Part shown: piece after piece, positions 1 to 9,263 of the stretch | Position numbering within the stretch: position 1 is the first letter of the stretch | Layout: each line of letters starts with the position of its first letter | Assembly (NCBI GenBank): GCA_949358305.1 | Contig: OX442317.1 | Coordinates: 14,760,491-14,824,490, forward strand | Direction of reading: 5' to 3' | DNA length: 64,000 nucleotides | Source of the DNA: Strigamia acuminata | Taxonomy: Eukaryota; Arthropoda; Chilopoda; Geophilomorpha; Linotaeniidae | Made by a program: the position numbers and the translations under genes | The notes under the pieces: generated by a model | What the model was told of the DNA's origin: nothing | The model's input: only the letters and a program-made list of their open reading frames with translations | Databases searched by the model: none

Positions 1-1
1 G

Positions 2-3000
2 CATTGTGGCGGAAGACATCATTCAACCATTTGTAAGAAGTCTGAGGTGAACAATTCTCCAAGTCCGACAGAGAAGCCAAAGGAGTCGCAAGTGACCACA
101 CACGTCTCGTGCGCGATATCCACTTCTCTTCAACTTATGATTTTTGTTGCTGACCTCAAAACCAAATCTGGAGGTTCACACCACATCCGAGGCATGATTG
201 ACCCGGGTAGCCATCGGTCATTCATTACAACTGAACTGGTGAACCGACTAAAACTGAAGAAGTGCGGCAGTATTTCTGCGACCACACAACGGTTCAACGA
301 TTCTATGCCTGCTGCCACTGATTACGACGTATACAACGTTACTCTTCAAAGCAAGAATGACGCACAAAACTTCAAATTATCAATGCTTTCAGTGGAAAAT
401 TTGCCGAAAGTGCAGGGCATTTTGAATGCATCGATAATAGAAAAGGTGAAGAAGCTGAATCTTGAACTTGCCGAAGATCTGCCAGCCAAGACATCTCAAA
501 TAGACATTCTTTTGGGAGTTGATGCTTGGTGGAAAGTCATTAAAGATGGCAAAAAGAAAATCAACGACGATCTTGGACTCATAAATACGTTATTTGGATG
601 GGTGCTTATAGGAGCAGCCGGAAATACGGATTTATTCGAAGATGAAGCTGATTTGACTTCATGTTGTAATACTTGCAACATTGAAATCCATGAACAATTA
701 GACAAACTTTGGAATTTAGAGGCAATTGGGATTAATGCTGGTGAAAAGGAATCCGATTTCACAAGAGATCGATTTGAAGCCACGACAAAACGTCTCGATG
801 ACGGAAGATACGAGGTGATGCTGCCTTTTAATGGACAAGAAACTGACTTGGACTCAAACTGGGAGCTCGCACTTCACCAATTAGCCAACACATTGAAGAG
901 AATCGACTCAAATGACGATTATAAGAAGCGATATGACGACTCAATGTGGCAGTACATTGAAGAAAACCACGCTGAGGAAGTTCCAACTGAAGAACGGTTC
1001 CTAAAGAAAGGGATATATAACATTCCACATCATCCAGTGATCAAAGAGGACCGGGAAACAACGAAATTCAGAGTCGTATTCAATGCGTCGTCTGCGAAAA
1101 AAGGAAAACGCTCATTAAATGACTGCCTTTTTCCTGGACCATCCTTAAATCCAGATTTGATATTGGTGATGGTCAGATTCAGATTGTATTGCATTCCAAT
1201 CATTGCTGACATTAAACAAGCATTCCTCCAAGTAATGATAAACCCAACGCATAGGAATTTTCTGCGTTTTTTGTGGGTTTCAAGGCAATATTTCAAGAAC
1301 CCCTATTCGTGGAAAAATTTGTGGAATAATATTATGATTTTGAGGATGATAGTCGTACCATTTGGAGTTATTTCCTCTCCTTTTCTCCTGTGCGCAACAA
1401 TTCGGAAACAAGCTGATCAATACAAGGAGACACATCCGAAAGAAGTTGATGCACTTGACGCCGGGATATACATGGATGATTTAACTTCTGGAGGTGATCA
1501 CACGACAGACACAACAAAACATTGTGAAGAATTAAAAATGATTTTAGATGATGGGAAACTCCCACTTGTAAAATGGGCAACAGCCAATGAAAAGGTTTTC
1601 AATGACATCAAAGAAAAGGGATTTCACATGAGAAGTGACGGATTCTGTGAACAGGGAGTAATAAAAATGCTTGGAATTTTATGGGACACGCAAGAAGACG
1701 TCCTCATGTTCAGGATTCCACAAATAGACATTATTCCGAACACAAGACGTGAAGTTCTCTCTTTGGTAGCTTCCATTTTCGACCCGATGGGACTCATTTC
1801 TCCAGTCGTTTTGAAAATGAGACTCCTTCTTCAAGACATTTGTCTACGTACCAAGAACTGGGACGGAAGAATTTCGGACTCAGAAAAGCAAGAGATTGAC
1901 GAATGGAGTCGAGACATCCAGAAATTAAAAGACTATAAAGTACCTCGATGGTTAGAAACCTATTCTAATGAAGAATTGAGTATTGAAGTTTTCTGTGATG
2001 CCAGCACTAAAGCCTTTGGATGTGCAATTTTCATCGTCAACAACAAAGGAAAAAGAACTTTGCTACTCAGCAAATGTAGACTAGCCCCTGCAAAAAAGAT
2101 TACCTTGCCTAGACTTGAATTAACTGCTGCGGTCGTTGGTGTACGAATGTGTCAGTATTTGACAAATAACTTTCTGCCAGGTTATCCAATCAAAACCATT
2201 CAATATTTTTCTGATTCCACCATAACTTTGGCTTGGATCAACTCGAAGAAAAATGAGTGGAAGCCTTATGTTTCTAACCGCGTTCAGGAAATTGTTTCAT
2301 CGTCTGACGCAAGCCAATGGTCACATATTCCGACAGAGTTCAATCCTGCAGATTTACTTACACGACCACACGATGCAAAAACATTAATGACAAATAAACT
2401 TTGGTGGAACGGCGTGGACGTTTCTAAAATCGAAAAAGTCGAGGTTGTGCAAGAAAAACTACCCGAAGAAGAAAAAAGAATTGTGGTTATGAATGTTCAA
2501 GTCAAAGAGACATTTATAAGCAAATTTTTCAAAAGATTTCGCAACTTCAACCGTCTGGTTAGAGTATTTTCGTACCTTTTGCGCTGGAAATCTCATCGTT
2601 TTCGCGGCGAAGATCTCGCGCAACGCGAAATGGAATCTAGTCAAATTAGGATTCTTAAATTTTCACAAGAAATCTACTTTCGAGAAGAGATCGAAGCTGT
2701 GAGAAACAAGACTGAAGTTGAGAGATACTCCCCTTTGAAGAATTTCGAATATTTCTTAGATGAGGATGGACTTTTACGTTTGCGCAGCAGACTGAGATTG
2801 TCTTTGCTTTCATTTGACGAAAAATACCCGATTCTTTTGCATAACGAAAGTTGGGTAACTAGACTAATTATTCGCAAGATTCATCTTGATCTCATGCATG
2901 GAGATTTGAGTGAAACGCTTTATCGAATTCGTGAGAAATTTTGGGTTCTCCGAGGACGCAGGACCATTCAGACTGTGATAAGAGAATGTTCCGTTTGCAG

Positions 3001-3979
3001 AAGGACTAAACTTGCAAGAAATAATCCGTCTACTGGAGAATTACAGAAAGAAAGAATAACCCCAGCAGCTCCTTTTCAACACACCGGAATCGATCATTTA
3101 GGACCTATTTTTGTGGGAAAGGACAAAAAACGATTGAAGAAAACATACATTTTATTGTTCACTTGTATGGTTACACGAAGTTTACATCTCGAAGTGTCCG
3201 AAGATTTATCCACTGAGAAATTCTTATTGGCCTTCAGACGATTTTGTGCTCGTTACGGTTGTCCAGCAAAAGTCTTCTCGGACAACAGTAAAACCTTTGA
3301 AAAAGGAAGTACACAAATTCAGTCATGGGGAAAACTGATTGGCCATACAGGCATAAAAACATTTCTGTCTGAGAAAAGGATTGTATGGACATTTATCCCT
3401 CCACTTTCACCATGGATGGGAGGAGCTTGGGAGAGACTAGTCCGCTCAGTCAAGGATAAATTGCGGAAAACTTTATTGAGACACACTGTGGATTTAGAAA
3501 CTTTACAAACCTTAGTTCTTGAGATCAGCTCTGTGTTGAATTCTCGACCTTTGTCGTATGTACACGAAAATATAGACGGCGGCAGAATCCTTTCACCTGA
3601 AAACTTTTTAACGGGAGGTATGCCGAAATACATGATCAACAAGACCTTGAATGCAATCAAGAAAAGTGATCTTCGAAAACTCGACAAGAAAAGAAGACAG
3701 TTCATTTGGGATTTTTGGAGTATATGGAAACACAGTTACTTGATGCAGTTAAGAAACTTTTATGAGACTAAAGGAGATAAATCTTTTCAAAACCCCAAAA
3801 TTGACCAGATTGTTCTTCTTGAAAAGATGGGAACCAACCCTTACTTTTGGCCTCTTGCCAGGATAAAACAAGTTTTTCCTGGCGATGATGGACTAATTCG
3901 CATCGTTAGTGTTGTGCTTCCCGATGGAAGAGAGTTGCGTCGATCTGTAAAGCATATCAGAGCCCTTGAACTTGATTGA
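2..3979 (+). CDS. Gag-Pol polyprotein, BEL/Pao (partial at 5' end)
   Basis: The reading frame is open from base 2, so the GTG at 47 is not a real start. It enters in the last CCHC-type knuckle (C-x2-C...H...C). Next come an aspartic protease with motif D-P-G-S (Asp at 200-202), a reverse transcriptase with the ADIKQAF block and the YMDD active site (Asp codons at 1475 and 1478), RNase H (FCDAST, LPRLELTAA, SDST, NPADLLTRP), an integrase zinc domain (H-H-C-C) and a DDE core (GIDHLG with Asp at 3092, FSDNSKTF, GGAWERL). A C-terminal DUF5641-like domain ends at the TGA. No frameshift or internal stop is seen. The product would copy element RNA into cDNA and integrate it. There is no envelope ORF. 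It differs from A2 at scattered sites, for example GHTG for GRSD in the integrase. Confidence 0.95.
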   Translation, partial: HCGGRHHSTICKKSEVNNSPSPTEKPKESQVTTHVSCAISTSLQLMIFVADLKTKSGGSHHIRGMIDPGSHRSFITTELVNRLKLKKCGSISATTQRFNDSMPAATDYDVYNVTLQSKNDAQNFKLSMLSVENLPKVQGILNASIIEKVKKLNLELAEDLPAKTSQIDILLGVDAWWKVIKDGKKKINDDLGLINTLFGWVLIGAAGNTDLFEDEADLTSCCNTCNIEIHEQLDKLWNLEAIGINAGEKESDFTRDRFEATTKRLDDGRYEVMLPFNGQETDLDSNWELALHQLANTLKRIDSNDDYKKRYDDSMWQYIEENHAEEVPTEERFLKKGIYNIPHHPVIKEDRETTKFRVVFNASSAKKGKRSLNDCLFPGPSLNPDLILVMVRFRLYCIPIIADIKQAFLQVMINPTHRNFLRFLWVSRQYFKNPYSWKNLWNNIMILRMIVVPFGVISSPFLLCATIRKQADQYKETHPKEVDALDAGIYMDDLTSGGDHTTDTTKHCEELKMILDDGKLPLVKWATANEKVFNDIKEKGFHMRSDGFCEQGVIKMLGILWDTQEDVLMFRIPQIDIIPNTRREVLSLVASIFDPMGLISPVVLKMRLLLQDICLRTKNWDGRISDSEKQEIDEWSRDIQKLKDYKVPRWLETYSNEELSIEVFCDASTKAFGCAIFIVNNKGKRTLLLSKCRLAPAKKITLPRLELTAAVVGVRMCQYLTNNFLPGYPIKTIQYFSDSTITLAWINSKKNEWKPYVSNRVQEIVSSSDASQWSHIPTEFNPADLLTRPHDAKTLMTNKLWWNGVDVSKIEKVEVVQEKLPEEEKRIVVMNVQVKETFISKFFKRFRNFNRLVRVFSYLLRWKSHRFRGEDLAQREMESSQIRILKFSQEIYFREEIEAVRNKTEVERYSPLKNFEYFLDEDGLLRLRSRLRLSLLSFDEKYPILLHNESWVTRLIIRKIHLDLMHGDLSETLYRIREKFWVLRGRRTIQTVIRECSVCRRTKLARNNPSTGELQKERITPAAPFQHTGIDHLGPIFVGKDKKRLKKTYILLFTCMVTRSLHLEVSEDLSTEKFLLAFRRFCARYGCPAKVFSDNSKTFEKGSTQIQSWGKLIGHTGIKTFLSEKRIVWTFIPPLSPWMGGAWERLVRSVKDKLRKTLLRHTVDLETLQTLVLEISSVLNSRPLSYVHENIDGGRILSPENFLTGGMPKYMINKTLNAIKKSDLRKLDKKRRQFIWDFWSIWKHSYLMQLRNFYETKGDKSFQNPKIDQIVLLEKMGTNPYFWPLARIKQVFPGDDGLIRIVSVVLPDGRELRRSVKHIRALELD

Positions 3980-4037
3980 TGTGTATTTTGCAGACTTCTC
4001 TCATCTCTCTTCTCTCTCTTTCTCGCTGGCAATTCGT
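3980..4037 (+). other. Pyrimidine-rich pre-LTR junction of A1
   Basis: These 58 bases between the pol stop and the LTR hold a long run of C and T followed by GCTGGCAATTCGT. A polypurine tract would be expected here on the sense strand, but none is present. The same pyrimidine run plus GCYGG core occurs at the matching place in A2, B, C and D. Confidence 0.6.
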
Positions 4038-4349
4038 TGTTGCAAACAACGTGGAATAATTTAGAAACTACTTTTATTGCCAATTTGTGTCTGAATAAAT
4101 GTTTCCAAAGTGTGTTTTATTTTGCATAACATTTCAGTTTTTATTTACAGGATTTTTGCATTATTAAAATGTTTTTAATGCTTTCAGATACTGATGTTTG
4201 ATGAAATGTGATATTCTATTGTTTATTGCATTTATTTCTAGTGTTTATTGCGTGATTTTGTGTTACTTTATTCATTTTTTCTCAATTTGTGTGATTTCGG
4301 GTGAAATTTGGTGCATTTGTCGTTAAACAGTTCACTAGTGTTATTGACG

Positions 4350-4357
4350 TGACGTCA
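4350..4357 (+). promoter_or_regulatory. CRE-like palindrome TGACGTCA in A1 LTR
   Basis: A perfect 8-bp ATF/CREB site consensus. It is conserved at the same place in both A2 LTRs and, in a similar context, in the B 3' LTR. Binding is inferred only from the motif. Confidence 0.45.
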
Positions 4358-4902
4358 TATTTCAAGTTCTAGTTCGGTTTTTGTTCAAACTTCTAACCTT
4401 CCGTTTGGACGGAATTTTGATGGTTAGAATTGTTTTTGACATTGTTTTAGACTAATTTGGGGGTGATCTGTTGATTCGTGCACTCTAATTTCGTCCCGGA
4501 ACAGCCGTTTTTCTGTTACGAGCGATCGTGACGGACCCCGCATGTGCGTTGCCGTCCAAGATCGTTTCGTTCGGTTTGCGGTTGATTTCAAGTGTTCTTT
4601 CATTAAAACGTGTCTTGTTTGCGGGAAATTACATTTCCTGAACTTATTTACTTATTTGGTTTTGTGTGTGACTTTGAATTCAAACTTGATGATTATGTCA
4701 TTTTGCTTGTCTCTGATTGGTTAGGCCCAATTGTCTGCTTAGCGATCACTGTTTTCGCTGTTTTCTCATTGTTTTGATTAACGAATTTTGTTGTTACGAT
4801 AGACTTTATTATTCCTTAGTTTTTTGTGCTCATTTTGAGCTATTACACATTATTTTTAATACATTTCTCGTAATTTGTTGTCTTTGCTTGAAATTGCATT
4901 TC

Positions 4903-4924
4903 CTCCGTTTCCGTGGCAACGGAG
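4903..4924 (+). promoter_or_regulatory. 22-bp dyad in A1 LTR
   Basis: Perfect arms CTCCGTT and AACGGAG flank an 8-base centre. The arms are kept in A2 and B LTRs while the centre changes, so either a DNA dyad site or an RNA hairpin may be under selection. Confidence 0.5.
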
Positions 4925-7900
4925 TATTTCTTTATTGTAAATTGCCGACAATTGGTTTGGCGTGTGCCATCCTATTATAATGTGTAATTATTCAGTTGCC
5001 ATTTTATATTTGATTAAAATAGTCGTGTTAATGTTAACTCTTACCTTTTCTGCTTTTGACCCATTTCCAATGTGTCCTGAGTAGAAAACCATTTTTCCCA
5101 GACTGGCCAATGGATCAGCAAACACTTGGATACCATGCAAAAGTGTTTCCAACAGTTAAACCTTCATGTAACAGGAGATTTTGAGGCGAATCAAGTGCAT
5201 TTCAACACGGTATACGTACGAATTTCACTATACGATCGTTTGAGTTTGTTGGCGGGAGTTTCGAATCGCCACATCTCAGTTCTTCTCTGTTCCTGTTGAC
5301 TGACCGCAACAAAGGTTTAAACACTATTTCAGAACATTCAGAGACATTGATCTTGTGGTGTTTGTGCTAAGTCAACTGTGATGAGATCAAAAGTCTATTT
5401 TCCCAAATCATTTCTTGGATGTTGCTAAAACTTACATTAAAGCTTTCTACTAAGGTTTAAACACTATTTCAGAACATTCAGAGACATTGGTCTTGTGATG
5501 TTTGTGCTAAGTCAACTGTGATGAGATCAAAAGTCTATTCTCCCAAATCATTGCTTGGATGTTGCTAAAACTTACATTGAAGCCTTCTACTAAGGTTTAA
5601 ACACTATTTCAGAACATTCAGAGACATTGGTTTGTGGTGTTTGTGCTAAGTCAACTGTGATGTCAAATGAGATCAAAAATTTATTCTTTCAAATTATTGC
5701 TTGGATGTTGCTAACACTTACATTGAAGCCTTCTACTAAGGTTTAAACACTATTTCAGAACATTCAGAGACATTGGTCTTGTGATGTTTGTGCTAAGTCA
5801 ACTGTGATGTCAAATGAGATCAAAAGTTTATTCTTTCAAATCATTGCTTGGATGTTGCTAAAACTTACATTAAAGCCTTCTACTAAGGTTTAAACACTAT
5901 TTCAGAACATTCAGAGACATTGGTCTTGTGATGTTTGTGCTAAGTCAACTGTGATGAGATCAAAAGTCTATTCTCCAAAATCATTGTTTGGATGTTGCTA
6001 AAACTTACATTGAAGCCTTCTACTAAGGTTTAAACACTATTTCAGAACATTCAGAGACATTGGTTTGTGGTGTTTGTGCTAAGTCAACTGTGATGTCAAA
6101 TGAGATCAAAAGTTTATTCTTTCAAATTATTGCTTGGATGTTGCTAAAACTTACATTGAAGCCTTCTACTAAGGTTTAAACACTATTTCTGAACATTCAG
6201 AGACATTGGTCTTGTGGTGTTTGTGCTAAGTCAACTGTGATGTCAAATGAGATCAAAAGTTTATTCTTTCAAATTATTGCTTGGATGTTGCTAAAACTTA
6301 CATTGAAGCCTTCTACTAAGGTTTAAACACTATTTCAGAACATTCAGAGACATTGGTTTGTGGTGTTTGTGCTAAGTCAACTGTGATGTCAAATGAGATC
6401 AAAAGTTTATTCTTTCAAATTATTGCTTGGATGTTGCTAAAACTTACATTGAAGCCTTCTACTAAGGTTTAAACACTATTTCTGAACATTCAGAGACATT
6501 GGTCTTGTGGTGTTTGTGCTAAGTCAACTGTGATGTCAAATGAGATCAAAAGTTTATTCTTTCAAATTATTGCTTGGATGTTGCTAAAACTAACATTGAA
6601 GCCTTCTACTAAGGTTTAAACACTATTTCAGAACATTCAGAGACATTGATCTTGTGGTGTTTGTGCTAAGTCAACTGTGATGAGATCAAAAGTCTATTCT
6701 CCCAAATCATTTCTTGGATGTTGCTAAAACTTACATTAAAGCTTTCTACTAAGGTTTAAACACTATTTCAGAACATTCAGAGACATTGGTCTTGTGATGT
6801 TTGTGCTAAGTCAACTGTGATGAGATCAAAAGTCTATTCTCCCAAATCATTGCTTGGATGTTGCTAAAACTTACATTGAAGCCTTCTACTAAGGTTTAAA
6901 CACTATTTCAGAACATTCAGAGACATTGGTTTGTGGTGTTTGTGCTAAGTCAACTGTGATGTCAAATGAGATCAAAAATTTATTCTTTCAAATTATTGCT
7001 TGGATGTTGCTAACACTTACATTGAAGCCTTCTACTAAGGTTTAAACACTATTTCAGAACATTCAGAGACATTGGTCTTGTGATGTTTGTGCTAAGTCAA
7101 CTGTGATGTCAAATGAGATCAAAAGTTTATTCTTTCAAATCATTGCTTGGATGTTGCTAAAACTTACATTAAAGCCTTCTACTAAGGTTTAAACACTATT
7201 TCAGAACATTCAGAGACATTGGTCTTGTGATGTTTGTGCTAAGTCAACTGTGATGAGATCAAAAGTCTATTCTCCAAAATCATTGTTTGGATGTTGCTAA
7301 AACTTACATTGAAGCCTTCTACTAAGGTTTAAACACTATTTCAGAACATTCAGAGACATTGGTTTGTGGTGTTTGTGCTAAGTCAACTGTGATGTCAAAT
7401 GAGATCAAAAGTTTATTCTTTCAAATTATTGCTTGGATGTTGCTAAAACTTACATTGAAGCCTTCTACTAAGGTTTAAACACTATTTCTGAACATTCAGA
7501 GACATTGGTCTTGTGGTGTTTGTGCTAAGTCAACTGTGATGTCAAATGAGATCAAAAGTTTATTCTTTCAAATTATTGCTTGGATGTTGCTAAAACTTAC
7601 ATTGAAGCCTTCTACTAAGGTTTAAACACTATTTCAGAACATTCAGAGACATTGGTTTGTGGTGTTTGTGCTAAGTCAACTGTGATGTCAAATGAGATCA
7701 AAAGTTTATTCTTTCAAATTATTGCTTGGATGTTGCTAAAACTTACATTGAAGCCTTCTACTAAGGTTTAAACACTATTTCTGAACATTCAGAGACATTG
7801 GTCTTGTGGTGTTTGTGCTAAGTCAACTGTGATGTCAAATGAGATCAAAAGTTTATTCTTTCAAATTATTGCTTGGATGTTGCTAAAACTAACATTGAAG

Positions 7901-9255
7901 CCTTCTACTAAGGTTTAAACACTATTTCAGAACATTCAGAGACATTGATCTTGTGGTGTTTGTGCTAAGTCAACTGTGATGAGATCAAAAGTCTATTCTC
8001 TCAAATCATTTCTTGGATGTTGCTAAAACTTACATTAAAGCTTTCTACTAAGGTTTAAACACTATTTCAGAACATTCAGAGACATTGGTCTTGTGATGTT
8101 TGTGCTAAGTCAACTGTGATGAGATCAAAAGTCTATTCTCCCAAATCATTGCTTGGATGTTGCTAAAACTTACATTAAAGCTTTCTACTAAGGTTTAAAC
8201 ACTATTTCAAAACATTCAGAGACATTGGTCTTGTGATGTTTGTGCTAAGTCAACTGTGATGAGATCAAAAGTCTATTCTCCCAAATCATTGCTTGGATGT
8301 TGCTAAAACTTACATTGAAGCCTTCTACTAAGGTTTAAACACTATTTCAGAACATTCAGAGACATTGGTTTGTGGTGTTTGTGCTAAGTCAACTGTGATG
8401 TCAAATGAGATCAAAAATTTATTCTTTCAAATTATTGCTTGGATGTTGCTAACACTTACATTGAAGCCTTCTACTAAGGTTTAAACACTATTTCAGAACA
8501 TTTAGAGACATTGGTCTTGTGATGTTTGTGCTAAGTCAACTGTGATGTCAAATGAGATCAAAAGTTTATTCTTTCAAATCATTGCTTGGATGTTGCTAAA
8601 ACTTACATTAAAGCCTTCTACTAAGGTTTAAACACTATTTCAGAACATTCAGAGACATTGGTCTTGTGATGTTTGTGCTAAGTCAACTGTGATGAGATCA
8701 AGAGTCTATTCTCCAAAATCATTGCTTAAATGTTGCTAAAACTTACATTGAAGCCTTCTACTAAGGTTTAAACACTATTTCAGAACATTCAGACACATTG
8801 GTCTTGTGGTGTTTGTGCTAAGTCAACTGTGATGAGATCAACAGTCTATTCTCCCAAATCATTGCTTGGATGTTGCTAAAACTTACATTAAAGCTTTCTA
8901 CTAAGGTTTAAACACTATTTCAAAACATTCAGAGACATTGGTCTTGTGATGTTTGTGCTAAGTCAACTGTGATGAGATCAAAAGTCTATTCTCCCAAATC
9001 ATTGCTTGGATGTTGCTAAAACTTACATTGAAACCTTCTACTAAGGTTTAAACACTATTTCAGAACATTCAGAGACATTGGTTTGTGGTGTTTGTGCTAA
9101 GTCAACTGTGATGTCAAATGAGATCAAAAATTTATTCTTTCAAATTATTGCTTGGATGTTGCTAACACTTACATTGAAGCCTTCTACTAAGGTTTAAACA
9201 CTATTTCTAAACATTCAGAGACATTGGTCTTGTGGTGTTTGTGCTAAGTCAACTG

Positions 9256-9263
9256 TGACGTCA
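9256..9263 (+). promoter_or_regulatory. Example of TGACGTCA in a satellite monomer subtype
   Basis: A T-to-C change in the usual GTGATGTCAAATG turns it into a perfect CRE palindrome. The same subtype recurs about 17 times in the three arrays (for example near 12562, 34936, 36666, 50173 and 57206). Confidence 0.35.

Larger units (their letters stand above)
1..5311 (+). mobile_element. BEL/Pao LTR retrotransposon A1, 5'-truncated by the window edge
   Basis: This is the right-hand part of a BEL/Pao element: the end of gag, all of pol and the complete 3' LTR. Its 5' LTR and most of gag lie left of the window. The protein is almost identical to that of element A2 on the other strand (about 17 amino-acid differences by eye over roughly 1300 residues), so both belong to subfamily A. 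Its LTR is 15 bp shorter than A2's and differs in several places, so it is a separate insertion and not a recent segmental copy. The right edge joins satellite directly at AAGGT; the left target duplicate is not visible. Confidence 0.95.
4038..5311 (+). repeat. 3' LTR of A1 (1274 bp)
   Basis: It starts TGTTGC and ends GCAACA, the same inverted tips as the LTRs of A2, B and D. It is T-rich on the sense strand and has a possible poly(A) signal AATAAA near 4096. It carries a CRE-like TGACGTCA and a 22-bp dyad. The first bases, together with the preceding CGT, form a short palindrome (CGTTGTT/AACAACG) across the LTR edge at 4036-4052. It abuts satellite at 5312. Confidence 0.93.

Noticed and set aside
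1030-1296. Antisense ORFs inside pol of A1, A2 and B (for example 1030-1296 minus, 26879-27145 plus)
   Set aside because: Shadow frames of the conserved RT domain; the same ones appear in each copy because the sense protein is conserved.
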